DNA from: a bacterium
GTDB lineage: Bacteria > UBA9089 > JASEGY01
Direction: 5' to 3'
NCBI GenBank assembly: GCA_030019105.1
Contig: JASEGY010000001.1
Span: forward strand, 1-22,906
DNA: 22,906 nt
In this document: piece after piece, positions 1-6,839 of the stretch
Layout: each line of letters opens with the position of its first letter
How positions within the stretch are numbered: the first letter of the stretch is position 1
The notes under the pieces: generated by a model
Databases searched by the model: none
Seen by the model: the letters and a program-made list of their open reading frames with translations, nothing else
What the model was told of the DNA's origin: nothing
Program-made: the position numbers and the translations under genes

Positions 1-169
1 ATTATCAATCTGCATACTATACTTGCTTATTGTCAATCAAGACTGTCCAGAAATTACCCTTATTCCAGATATGAAAGCACGAGGTCTGATCTTGCTGCTC
101 TTTTGAGCCATACTTTGACCAGAAAGTGTCCACTGATCTTGACCCTATTTAGGAACTGATGAAAAGATT

Positions 170-286
170 ATGAGACGTTTCAGGGAAGTGGCCGAATCTA
201 TCGGGAAGCACTTCAACTTCTTTAATAACGACAGGTTCCATCAGTCCCTGAAGTACAAAACGCCGAGTTCAGTCTACTTTAATTAA
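170..286 (+). pseudogene. IS3-family transposase (OrfB), C-terminal fragment
   Basis: This 38-codon open stretch ends at TAA 284-286. It encodes the typical end of an IS3-type DDE transposase: HFNFFNNDRFHQSLKYKTP followed by SSVYFN. In complete family members this segment lies downstream of the catalytic Glu and closes the rve integrase domain. Upstream the frame runs only to a stop near 142, so the catalytic core is missing and the piece cannot be active. It lies next to other transposon debris (orphan istB, large palindromes), which suggests a site of repeated insertion and deletion. The family assignment rests on the HQSL-Y-TP signature; the exact IS is not identifiable. Confidence 0.8.
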
Positions 287-309
287 ATTTCTGCGTTTTG
301 TGCAGACGC

Positions 310-437
310 AGCCTGTGGAATTGTGGAAAACCGCTCACTCCACCTGGGGATAACTTGTTGAAAAATGTCTTTTTATTTTTCAACAAGTTACCCACAGGCT
401 CCGTAAACACGAGCGGTTTACCACAATTCCACAGGCT
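310..437. repeat. Nested inverted repeat (27-bp outer arms, 16-bp inner arms)
   Basis: The outer arms 310-336 (starting AGCCTGTGGAATTGTGG) and 411-437 are inverted with one mismatch. Inside them, TAACTTGTTGAAAAAT (351-366) and its exact complement (375-390) surround an 8-bp loop. The arms carry near-matches to the DnaA box (GGGGATAA, TTACCCACA). No ORF is present. The function is unknown; it could be a MITE, a remnant IS end or a transcription-stopping hairpin. Confidence 0.8.
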
Positions 438-489
438 CTACTACTACTAAATTTTTTAAAAAATACTACTTGGAAAAAAAAGGTTTTGA

Positions 490-610
490 TCATCGTTTCG
501 GCCACTCAAGTCGAAAATGGGAAATGGGAAATCAGGAAATGGAAAGTATCTTGATTTACTTTCTATTTCCCATTTCTTACTTTCTAATTTTTAAATGGCC
601 GAAACGATGA
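490..610. repeat. Inverted repeat with TCATCGTTTCGGCCA arms and heptad core
   Basis: Perfect 15-bp inverted arms (490-504 and 596-610) enclose a second hairpin made of GGGAAAT-type heptads on the left and their complements (CTATTTCCCATTTC) on the right. The same arm sequence recurs near 3211-3308 and, shorter, at 13889-13925, so this is a dispersed family. It ends about 25 bp before the istB ribosome-binding site and occupies the place where istA would be expected. Confidence 0.8.
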
Positions 611-649
611 ACAAGGCCAGTTAGTCACAAACCCAAAGGAGGTCATTTT

Positions 650-1399
650 ATGAACGCTGATGCACAATTAAAGACTCAATTAAAAGAACTCAAACTTCCC
701 GGTATGTTAGAAAACCTTGAGCTTCGCATTTTGGAAGCGCAACAAAATCAATTGGCTTATTCTGAATTCCTATCAATGCTCCTCAATGATGAAATCGAAA
801 CCAGAAATATGAGGAAATTAGCCAGGCTTATTCGCCAGGCCGGCCTGGGAACTGAAAAAACTCTGGAAACTTTTGACTTCTCGTTTAATCCATCAATCAA
901 CGCCGCCCATATTCGTGAATTGGCTACGTGTCGATTTATTAAAGGCGGGGAAGGTGTCTTTTTCATTGGCCCTACCGGCACTGGAAAAACGCACCTGGCC
1001 AAGGCCCTTTGCCATCAAGCATGTCGAAATCACTTTACCGTTGCCTTTTACAAATCCCACCATTTTTTCAATGAACTTAATAAGGCTGACTTTAAAGACC
1101 AACTATCTAAGTTTATCACCCACCTCATTAAAGTCGACCTGCTTGCCATTGATGATTTTGGCTTCAAAAAAATTAATCAACAATCGGCTGAATATCTTTA
1201 TGAAATTGTAGACACCAGATATTCAGTTAAACCCATCATCCTCACCAGTAACCGAGCCATCAACGATTGGCCGGCGATTTTCCCCGATCCGGTAATCGCC
1301 AATGCTATCCTGGATCGTCTGGCTCATAATTCCTATCAAATTATTATTAAAGGAGAATCATATCGAAAAAAATCCAAACCGCAATTTCAAAATGCTTAG
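650..1399 (+). CDS. istB: IstB-like ATP-binding protein of an IS21-family element (orphan)
   Basis: IstB is the AAA+ helper ATPase of IS21-type transposition; it hands target DNA to the IstA transposase. The 249-residue length is normal. Visible are the N-terminal IstB helices (LKELKLPGMLENLE), Walker A GPTGTGKT at 107-114, Walker B LLAIDDFG at 164-171, the sensor-1-like ILTSN, and the C-terminal ILDRLAHNSYQIIIKGESYR block. The start is supported by AAAGGAGG about 8 bp upstream. The partner istA, normally directly upstream, is missing: that space holds palindromes and an IS3 fragment. The element is therefore probably immobile unless supplied with IstA in trans. Its right boundary appears to truncate the neighbouring kinase gene at about 1536. 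Confidence 0.93.
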   Translation: MNADAQLKTQLKELKLPGMLENLELRILEAQQNQLAYSEFLSMLLNDEIETRNMRKLARLIRQAGLGTEKTLETFDFSFNPSINAAHIRELATCRFIKGGEGVFFIGPTGTGKTHLAKALCHQACRNHFTVAFYKSHHFFNELNKADFKDQLSKFITHLIKVDLLAIDDFGFKKINQQSAEYLYEIVDTRYSVKPIILTSNRAINDWPAIFPDPVIANAILDRLAHNSYQIIIKGESYRKKSKPQFQNA

Positions 1400-1468
1400 C
1401 AAATCAAAACGCTTAACAAAAAAATTAGCCTGAGAATTTAAAACGCTTGACTTTAAATTTCAGACCCA

Positions 1469-2338
1469 TTATACTATCGCTAAACAGCAAAACAGGTGGG
1501 GGAATCTTCGTGACCCTGATGGGGGAATATGATGGCCCTCGACAATTTCCTCTTTTCTCAAGCTAAGCCGGGGTGGCCTGGCAAAATTTGAGAATTCACG
1601 GGTCAATCTTTTTAACCTCTCTATTTCTTCGAGGATAATTTCACTATCCTCCTCAAGGACTTCTTCAAATTCCGGCTTCCCCCACTTCTTCTTTATTCTC
1701 TCGATGGACAACTGAATCGGGGTGAGGGGGTTTTTGACTTCATGCGCCAGAACCTGGGCCACATCTCGCCAGGCAGCCACTCGCTCAGCTTTTCGTAGTT
1801 CTGCTTGAGCATTTCTTAGCGCTGCCACCATGTGATTGAAGGCATCAATCAATCGAGAAACCTCACCTGGGGCTCCATTCATTTTGAGCCTCTCTCCTAA
1901 GTTGCCTTCAGCGATTGATTTAGCAGCAAGAGTGAGTCTCTCAAGAGGTTTGGTTAAGTGGCGGATAAAAAGCCAGATTAAGACCGAGGAAATAGCAAAG
2001 GCAAGAACGGAAAGGAGGACACCAAACCTTATGATTTCTCTCTTCAGCGGGAGCTGCAAGGCCTTCAGTTGGCGATATTCCTGGAGCGCCTCCTCTACCT
2101 CAAGCTTCAAATCAGGTGAAGGGGCATGAGCTAATACTCGTTCTAATGTTTCCTCGGTCGATTTTTTTGTCCAGAGGTCAATTGAGGTAGAGATCAATTT
2201 AAGAGAGAAAGCCGTAAGAAAGAGAATGGACAGCAAAAGCACCAGGCTCGAGACTAAAATTACCCGTGCCCTGAAGCTCAGGTATGTACCTATTCTCTTA
2301 ATCGAATGAAACTTTTTGCGAAGCTTTAGGGATAACAT
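1469..2338 (-). pseudogene. NtrY-like membrane sensor histidine kinase, truncated before its ATPase domain
   Basis: Membrane-bound two-component kinase. It has one transmembrane helix near residues 24-46, a second at about 104-125, a HAMP domain to about 170, then a HisKA segment with the H-box HEVKNPLTP (phospho-acceptor His199). A complete protein would continue with the HATPase domain (N and G boxes). Here family-like sequence stops at about residue 266 (near 1540) and the last roughly 23 codons read through the IS21-like end, so kinase activity should be lost. The start overlaps the upstream DUF4390 gene by 41 bp, a coupled arrangement. The NtrY-like label comes from the H-box type and from recalled DUF4390 neighbourhoods. 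Such kinases usually pair with a sigma-54 activator; none remains in the window. Confidence 0.85.
1497..1536. repeat. Probable right end of the IS21-like element (repeated TGGGGGAAT)
   Basis: Two copies of a 23-bp-spaced motif, TGGGGGAATCTTCGTGACCC and TGGGGGAATATGATGG, lie directly beyond istB. Multiple short terminal repeats are typical of IS21-family ends. The kinase reading frame loses family-like sequence exactly here (about codon 266), so this is taken as the insertion junction. The outermost base is not certain because the other end of the element is gone. Confidence 0.6.
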
Positions 2339-2849
2339 TTTTCCAGAGGATCATCAATTCAAATTTTTCTTCCCGCATCCCGACGACCTCTATTGGATCA
2401 AGGGCTGCTTCTATCAATAAAATATATTTTTCCTCAAGATCTATCTCAGATGAAGGAAGAATTTCTATGGCTCTGAGTTCACTCATCCATCTATGCACCA
2501 CTTCCAGGTCTTGCGTTTCCTTCCCGGCTTTTGTCTCTGAAAAGAAGACCACAAAACTTTTCTTTGAAAGATTGTATTTTACCTGGCGGATGACTTCAAG
2601 TTCTCTTGATTTTAATTTTCCCTGAAGGAGAGTGACCTTGAATCTGAGAGTAATTTTGGTTCCACTCAGGATCAGATCATCCAGGGCCTTTGGAAAACCA
2701 TTCTCAAGCTTTGCATTTACTGTGAGGTAATCGGATGACAACCGGGCGCTCGGGCTTGTGATGTAAACTTTAGATGCAGATGGAGAAACAATTATAAGTA
2801 TGTTACTTAATAATGCCATTACCCTGGCAATGGCCAGCAAAAAGTCCAT
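2298..2849 (-). CDS. DUF4390 domain protein (183 aa)
   Basis: The protein has a hydrophobic N-terminus (MDFLLAIARVMALLSNILII), consistent with a signal or anchor, followed by a beta-rich region with the DUF4390 pattern (LTVNAKLENGFPKALDDLILSG, then ITLRFKVTLLQGK). The biochemical function is unknown. From memory the family often precedes an NtrY-type kinase, as here, where the two genes overlap by 41 bp. A periplasmic role linked to that kinase is inference. The start codon is preceded by AGGGGAGGAAACC, a good ribosome-binding site. That site is part of the 8-bp target duplication of a mobile element, which now separates it from the original promoter. Confidence 0.8.
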   Translation of the reverse strand: MDFLLAIARVMALLSNILIIVSPSASKVYITSPSARLSSDYLTVNAKLENGFPKALDDLILSGTKITLRFKVTLLQGKLKSRELEVIRQVKYNLSKKSFVVFFSETKAGKETQDLEVVHRWMSELRAIEILPSSEIDLEEKYILLIEAALDPIEVVGMREEKFELMILWKNVIPKASQKVSFD

Positions 2850-2868
2850 GCTAAAGGTTTCCTCCCCT

Positions 2869-3131
2869 GTAACTGCTCAGGTAGATAGGCTGAAGGCTGC
2901 CTCTAAAGTAACCGTTCACAGGTTCCTGGGTCAACGTTCAGGGTTGTTGCGTCTTTCGGCCTTGTTCATCGCCAACCGGGGCGATAGAAACCAGGTTTCT
3001 TGAAGAAACCTGGTTTCTGGGCCTTGTTCATCGCCCGTCTTTCGCTACTTTCCTCAACCGTGAACCGTGAACCCGTGAACGCTTACCCTCTAAAAGCCTT
3101 CCACCTTCAGTCTATCTACCTGAGTAGTTAT
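2869..3131. mobile_element. MITE B: 263-bp non-autonomous element with IS66-like ends
   Basis: The 28-bp terminal inverted repeats begin GTAACTGCTCAGGTAGATAG (left) and ATAACTACTCAGGTAGATAG (right, complement) and agree at 25 of 28 positions. The element is flanked by the exact 8-bp duplication CCTCCCCT (2861-2868 and 3132-3139). There is no transposase. Inside are a tandem palindrome also found at the end of maf (2974-3018), two copies of GGCCTTGTTCATCG, and CCGTGAACCGTGAAC heptads. Ends starting GTAA with an 8-bp duplication are characteristic of the IS66 family; assignment of the mobilising enzyme is inference. It was inserted between the promoter (3144-3173) and start codon of the DUF4390 gene. 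Confidence 0.88.
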
Positions 3132-3143
3132 CCTCCCCTCTGA

Positions 3144-3173
3144 ATTATATCTTGAAGAAGCCGTATTTGTCAA
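3144..3173 (-). promoter_or_regulatory. Consensus sigma-70 promoter of the DUF4390/kinase operon, displaced
   Basis: On the minus strand TTGACA (3168-3173) and TATAAT (3144-3149) are separated by 18 bp, both hexamers perfect. With the 263-bp MITE and one target copy removed, the predicted start lies at the AGGGGAGG ribosome-binding site, 11-19 bp before the DUF4390 ATG, giving a very short leader. At present any transcript must cross the palindrome-rich MITE first. Confidence 0.85.
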
Positions 3174-3210
3174 GATAAAACGCCGCCTTGCCTTTGAAGT
3201 GAAGGCCTTG

Positions 3211-3375
3211 ATCATCGTTTCGTCCATTTGTAGTGGTCGAGCTTGCTCGACATTATGGCAGAGCAAGCTCTGCAACTACAAAGAAGTTCGTAAATGGCCG
3301 AAACAATGCCTGAATTAGGAAATGGGAAGTAACTTGATGTACTTCCTATTTCCCATTTATTACTTCCTATTTTTA
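3211..3375. repeat. Compound palindromic repeat (ATCATCGTTTCG arms plus two internal hairpins)
   Basis: ATCATCGTTTCGTCCATTT (3211-3229) is inverted against AAATGGCCGAAACAATG (3292-3308). Inside, TTTGTAGTGGTCGAGCTTGC pairs with GCAAGCTCTGCAACTACAAA (about 3227-3282). It is followed by a GGGAAAT-type hairpin (3315-3375: AGGAAATGGGAAGTA against TACTTCCTATTTCCCATT). The layout and words match the repeat at 490-610. No coding sequence is present. Confidence 0.75.
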
Positions 3376-3385
3376 TCCGTGCCGG

Positions 3386-3880
3386 TTAGGGCTCAAATCT
3401 TAATGGGAGGGTATAGTAACAGGAAACCGGATGTCCACTAACCTTAGGTTCGGAGAATTGCCACCTTCTGGCTGCTTCCCTGGCCACACCGGCAAAGCCA
3501 AAGCCTTTCGGGTTTTCTTTCAAAATCTCTACCTCCTTTACTTTTCCTTCCAGTCCAACCAGAAGTCTAAGCAAGACTAATCCGGCCAGGTCAGACTCAG
3601 CGGCCACTTCAGGATATTCCGGTTCAAGGTAACTGATTACCTCCAGGGGATTATCCAGTGAAGAAGCCGCGTAGATTATCAGCTCACTTCCCTCTTCATC
3701 TCCTGTTAAACCGGCTGAGGTGTCGGCAGAAACTGCCGCCACTATTGTGTCCCATTCAATAGCGGCCAGAGGAACAATCTCTTCTGTCAATTGTGAATTG
3801 TCACTTATCTCTCCCCCCACCACCGAGCACCAGACGAAGGTAAGGCCCGGTAATCCGCACATCAGAACCACCTGAGACAT
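3386..3880 (-). CDS. TonB C-terminal domain protein (uncertain start)
   Basis: The last ~80 residues look like a TonB C-terminal domain: EPEYPEVAAESDLAGLVLL, a 'G-KV-EVEILKENP' strand turn, AAREAARRWQFSEPK, and a closing YYTLPLRFEP strand. This domain contacts TonB-dependent receptors in the periplasm. A classical TonB has an N-terminal membrane anchor and a long proline-rich spacer; neither is obvious here. The frame opens inside the preceding gene (80-bp overlap in another frame), so the true start may be a later GTG or TTG near 3800-3830. It follows the putative outer-membrane protein in the same transcription unit. It may be a free-standing or degenerate TonB-domain protein; specific function unknown. 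Confidence 0.7.
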   Translation of the reverse strand: MSQVVLMCGLPGLTFVWCSVVGGEISDNSQLTEEIVPLAAIEWDTIVAAVSADTSAGLTGDEEGSELIIYAASSLDNPLEVISYLEPEYPEVAAESDLAGLVLLRLLVGLEGKVKEVEILKENPKGFGFAGVAREAARRWQFSEPKVSGHPVSCYYTLPLRFEP

Positions 3881-4565
3881 CTACATCTTCCATCTCCCAG
3901 TCGGCTTTACCGGGTGAAAGGATGTAACCTGCCCGAAGACCAAAGAGCAATCCCCCTTCACCTTCTTTATCTCCACCAAATACCAGCAAATAATCTGCGC
4001 CCAGGGCAAGATTAAATAATAGCCCACCGGTGGACATACTTACTTCTCGTTTAGGCTCGGTACCGTCTAAAATCTTATCAAAGGTAGGAGCAGACCCTGT
4101 TGTTTCCCAGATCTTCAGGGAGAGGCCACCTCCGCCAAGACCCAAAAGGGGGAAGAGCCTGAAGTTCTTCTTAGAAAAGACTATGTAGCCTACATTGAAG
4201 AGCCCGTACCCACCGCTGAGGCTGGCCTTTTGGCCTTTTTGATTGGCGCTGATCGCATTTTGAGAGAATCCTCCTCCTTCACCACCAATGATTATTTTGT
4301 GTTCTCCGGCTACACCGTAGCCGCTGCCGCCATAGAAGGTAAAGTTGTCTTCAAACTCCTCAAACCCGCTTGCTTTCAACTTTGTTCCCAGATCACCTAA
4401 ATCGATTCTATTCAGGCCATACATAAACCCACCACAACCATCATCTTTCTCGTGATGGCTATGGCCAAAGGATGCCGGGTCTCCATGAGCATATAAGATC
4501 TTAGCGCCCCCCAGAGTTACAACAACTACTACTACCACAAACACTTTCATCATCCTGGCAAACAT
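3801..4565 (-). CDS. Putative outer-membrane beta-barrel-like protein, His-rich N-terminus
   Basis: The 254-residue protein begins with a signal peptide whose core is a run of valines (MKVFVVVVVVVTLGGAKILYA), probably cleaved after YA. The mature N-terminus is histidine and acid rich (HGDPASFGHSHHEKDDGCGG), which could bind metal. The rest alternates Gly-rich turns and amphipathic strands (GGYGLFNVGYIVFSKKNFRL, LLFGLRAGYILSPG, ITGPYLRLVLGGG), as in small barrels or surface proteins. I do not recognise the family. The start is fixed by AAAGGAGG 8 bp upstream. It is preceded by a sigma-54 promoter with two dyad activator sites, so expression is probably conditional. A TonB-type domain gene follows. 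Confidence 0.75.
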   Translation of the reverse strand: MFARMMKVFVVVVVVVTLGGAKILYAHGDPASFGHSHHEKDDGCGGFMYGLNRIDLGDLGTKLKASGFEEFEDNFTFYGGSGYGVAGEHKIIIGGEGGGFSQNAISANQKGQKASLSGGYGLFNVGYIVFSKKNFRLFPLLGLGGGGLSLKIWETTGSAPTFDKILDGTEPKREVSMSTGGLLFNLALGADYLLVFGGDKEGEGGLLFGLRAGYILSPGKADWEMEDVDVSGGSDVRITGPYLRLVLGGGGRDK

Positions 4566-4642
4566 TTTTTCGTCCTCCTTTCGGAAATAATAATTGGTGG
4601 CTACTTACCCTTCATTGAGGTTGCCTTCTCTTTACCTAATAT

Positions 4643-4658
4643 AGCAAAATTTATGCCA
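4643..4658 (-). promoter_or_regulatory. Sigma-54 (-24/-12) promoter of the putative outer-membrane protein gene
   Basis: The minus strand reads TTGGCATAAATTTTGCT, matching TGGCAC-N5-TTGCW with correct GG-to-GC spacing; the only core deviation is T for C at the end of the -24 element. Transcription would start near 4631, about 65 bp before the ATG at 4565. Dyad sites lie 110-145 bp upstream, as expected for an enhancer-binding activator. Confidence 0.75.
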
Positions 4659-4733
4659 AACCGAAATTTTTATCAGATAATCCCCAAAGGTTTGGATTTC
4701 TGGGGACTTAAGATTTTGAGGACAAATCAACCC

Positions 4734-4783
4734 TGTCACATTTTGGCGACAATCAAGGATTTTATTGTCTCATTTTAGAGACA
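4734..4783 (-). promoter_or_regulatory. Two dyad upstream activator sites (TGTCNCATTTTNGNGACA)
   Basis: TGTCACATTTTGGCGACA (4734-4751) and TGTCTCATTTTAGAGACA (4766-4783) are two 18-bp dyads with centres 32 bp apart, about three helical turns. They lie about -111 and -143 relative to the predicted sigma-54 start. A half-site (ATTTTGAGGACA) follows at 4713-4724. The arrangement is typical for an NtrC-type activator; which activator is unknown. The same intergenic region contains the divergent maf promoter. Confidence 0.7.
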
Positions 4784-4824
4784 CTTCTGGGACATCATTG
4801 CGGTAGACTGGTTAAAGAATTTGT

Positions 4825-4853
4825 TTGACATATTCGTGATTATAGCGTAATAT
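4825..4853 (+). promoter_or_regulatory. Sigma-70 promoter of maf, placing the transcript start at or next to the ATG
   Basis: TTGACA (4825-4830), 17-bp spacer, TAATAT (4848-4853). The expected transcription start is 6-8 bp downstream, 4859-4861, which coincides with the maf ATG at 4861. No ribosome-binding site is visible between. Confidence 0.78.
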
Positions 4854-4860
4854 TTTAACA

Positions 4861-5472
4861 ATGTTTAAATTAATCCTGGCCTCTTCTTCGCCACAAAGGG
4901 CTAAGCTACTGAAACAAGCCGGGTTTGACTTCGAGGTTATCTTTCCTGGAATTGAGGAAGAGCCTTCGGGAGTCACTAAATATCTTTCCCCTTCTGAATA
5001 TGTTATGGCCCAGGCCATAGCTAAGGCAGCCGAAGTTGCCTCCAGGGTTAAAGAGGGGATAATCCTGGGAGCGGATACTATCGTTACCTGCCAGGGAGAG
5101 ATTATAGGCAAACCCTTTAGCAGCGCCGAGGCAAGCCGGATGTTACACCAATTGCAAGGGACAACCCACGAGGTAATAACCGGGTTAGCTTTGTTCGAGG
5201 CAAAGAGCCGGCATAGATTGACTGACTATGTAGTGACCGAAGTGACTATGAAGTCCCTTACTGAGGAGCAAATCACCGATTATGTCTCTACTGGTGAACC
5301 ATTAGGCAAGGCGGGCGGATTGGACGTGGCCGGCAGAGGGGCCGTCTTTATTGAAAAGGTGACCGGTTGTTTTTACAATCTATTGGGGCTGCCTGTGGCC
5401 AGGCTGGCTGATATGCTGGCTAAGGCTAAGCGCCTATCCCGAAACCGGGGCGATAGAAACCAGGTTTCTTAA
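4861..5472 (+). CDS. maf: Maf-type nucleoside triphosphate pyrophosphatase
   Basis: Maf proteins hydrolyse non-canonical or excess NTPs (dTTP/UTP or m7GTP subclasses) to monophosphates in the cytoplasm. The N-terminal signature LILASSSPQRAKLL, the catalytic-base block ILGADTIV (Asp near residue 70), GKPFSSAEASRML and YVSTGEPLGKAGG are all present. The start at MFKLILASSS is the family norm although there is no Shine-Dalgarno; the promoter implies a leaderless mRNA. The last ~10 residues (NRGDRNQVS) are not Maf sequence. They come from a palindromic repeat (5432-5516) that also supplies the stop codon, so the native C-terminus has been replaced. mtaB follows 72 bp downstream. Confidence 0.93.
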   Translation: MFKLILASSSPQRAKLLKQAGFDFEVIFPGIEEEPSGVTKYLSPSEYVMAQAIAKAAEVASRVKEGIILGADTIVTCQGEIIGKPFSSAEASRMLHQLQGTTHEVITGLALFEAKSRHRLTDYVVTEVTMKSLTEEQITDYVSTGEPLGKAGGLDVAGRGAVFIEKVTGCFYNLLGLPVARLADMLAKAKRLSRNRGDRNQVS

Positions 5473-5516
5473 AGAAACCTGGTTTCTGATCACGCAGGAG
5501 AGGTTTTGGGATAGGC
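5432..5516. repeat. Palindromic repeat forming the 3' end of maf
   Basis: The outer arms GCCTATCCCGAAACC (5432-5446) and GGTTTTGGGATAGGC (5502-5516) are inverted with one mismatch. Between them, the motif AGAAACC-A-GGTTTCT, itself palindromic, is followed by AGAAACC-T-GGTTTCT. A second copy of the central unit, including the upstream AACCGGGGCGAT, is inside MITE B at 2974-3018. The structure overlaps the maf stop codon and may also end transcription before mtaB. Confidence 0.85.
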
Positions 5517-5544
5517 TCTAAATGGTACAAGAGGGAGTTCTCTC

Positions 5545-6834
5545 ATGAAAACAGTCGCTTTTAGAACCCTGGGATGCAAGCTTAATCAATATGAAACCCA
5601 GATTATCAGGCAAATGTTGATAGAAGCCAACTTCTCAGTGGTCTCCTTTGATTCACCGGCCGACCTCTATATTATTAACACCTGTACGGTCACTAACAGA
5701 AGTGACTGTAAATCAAGGCAGGCTATCCGGCAGGCTGTTCGAAGGACACAAGATCCAAAGGTAATTGTAACCGGTTGTTATGCCCAGACTAATTCCAAAG
5801 AGATTTCTCAAATCCCGGGGGTAGGCCTGGTCATAGGAAATAGTGAGAAATGGCGAATATTGGAATATTTGAACTCTGCCGGACTAAAAATAGGCAATAT
5901 CTCGGATCAAAGCGAATTTGAGACCCCGGAGATCTCTGATTTTGGAGGAAATACACGGGCACTTATCAAGGTTCAAGATGGATGTAATTCACAGTGCAGT
6001 TATTGTAAAGTCCCTTTTGCCCGTGGGCCAAGCCGAAGCCAATCTCTATCCCGAATTATCGCCCAGGCAGAAAGGGCGGTAGAAAAGGGATATCAAGAAA
6101 TTGTTCTTACCGGGGTTCACTTAGGCAGGTATGGAGAGGAACTAAAAGAAAAGGCCGGTCTGGTGGGACTTCTTAAGGCCTTAATGAAAGTCGAGAAATT
6201 GCCCAGGATAAGGTTGAGTTCTATTGAACCCACAGAAATATCGGAAACATTAATCAACCTTCTGAAAGAGAAAAAGATATGCTCCCACCTCCATATCCCG
6301 CTTCAGAGTGGGAGTGATCGGATACTGGAAAGGATGGGGCGGGGATATACGGCCTCTTTTTATAGAGAACTTGTCCTGAAACTTGACGATAGCATTCCCG
6401 GCATAGCTATTGGCTGCGATGTAATGGTGGGTTTTCCCGGTGAGACAGAGGAAGATTTCAACCACACCCTTAAACTTATAGAAAAACTTCCCGTGGCTTA
6501 TCTCCACGTCTTTGAATATTCGGCAAGGCCCGGCACATTAGCGGCTACTTTCAAGCCTGAAGTCCCTCCTCAGGAAAAGAAGAAGCGAAGTGAGATACTA
6601 AGAAGGCTTTCGGCCGAGAAGTCTTTTTTATTCAGAAAAGGATTCGAAGGAAAAACTCTTTCGGTCCTTATTCTCAATACCCTGGATAAAGAGACAGGCT
6701 GTCTCCGGGGACTTTCAGATAATTATATCGAGGTTTTATTGCCGGGTGAGGGGCAGTGGGTTAATCGATTTGTGGAAGTAAAGATAACTGAAGTGACTCT
6801 TGAGAGAACCCTCGGAGAATTGGTAAATAAATAG
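5545..6834 (+). CDS. mtaB: tRNA t6A37 methylthiotransferase MtaB
   Basis: MtaB converts t6A37 of ANN-decoding tRNAs to ms2t6A using two [4Fe-4S] clusters and S-adenosylmethionine. The 429-residue length fits. The N-terminal UPF0004 domain shows MKTVAFRTLGCKLNQYE with cluster cysteines C11, C47 (INTCTVT) and C78 (TGCYAQ). The radical SAM motif CNSQCSYC gives C147, C151, C154, and the C-terminus after about 365 corresponds to a TRAM domain. The GCKLNQ start motif separates it from MiaB and RimO. The start is supported by GAGGGAG about 8 bp upstream. It is probably cotranscribed with maf; downstream lies the hairpin array. Confidence 0.94.
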   Translation: MKTVAFRTLGCKLNQYETQIIRQMLIEANFSVVSFDSPADLYIINTCTVTNRSDCKSRQAIRQAVRRTQDPKVIVTGCYAQTNSKEISQIPGVGLVIGNSEKWRILEYLNSAGLKIGNISDQSEFETPEISDFGGNTRALIKVQDGCNSQCSYCKVPFARGPSRSQSLSRIIAQAERAVEKGYQEIVLTGVHLGRYGEELKEKAGLVGLLKALMKVEKLPRIRLSSIEPTEISETLINLLKEKKICSHLHIPLQSGSDRILERMGRGYTASFYRELVLKLDDSIPGIAIGCDVMVGFPGETEEDFNHTLKLIEKLPVAYLHVFEYSARPGTLAATFKPEVPPQEKKKRSEILRRLSAEKSFLFRKGFEGKTLSVLILNTLDKETGCLRGLSDNYIEVLLPGEGQWVNRFVEVKITEVTLERTLGELVNK

Positions 6835-6839
6835 GGTCA

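Noticed and set aside
1..160. Coding sequence or IS end at the window start
   Set aside because: No frame with family-like sequence was found. Words such as TTTGACCAGAAAGTGTCCAC look like an IS end but have no matching partner in the window.
310..437. Chromosomal origin (oriC)
   Set aside because: Only imperfect DnaA-box-like words inside a palindrome, no box cluster and no dnaA; kept only as a low-interest finding.
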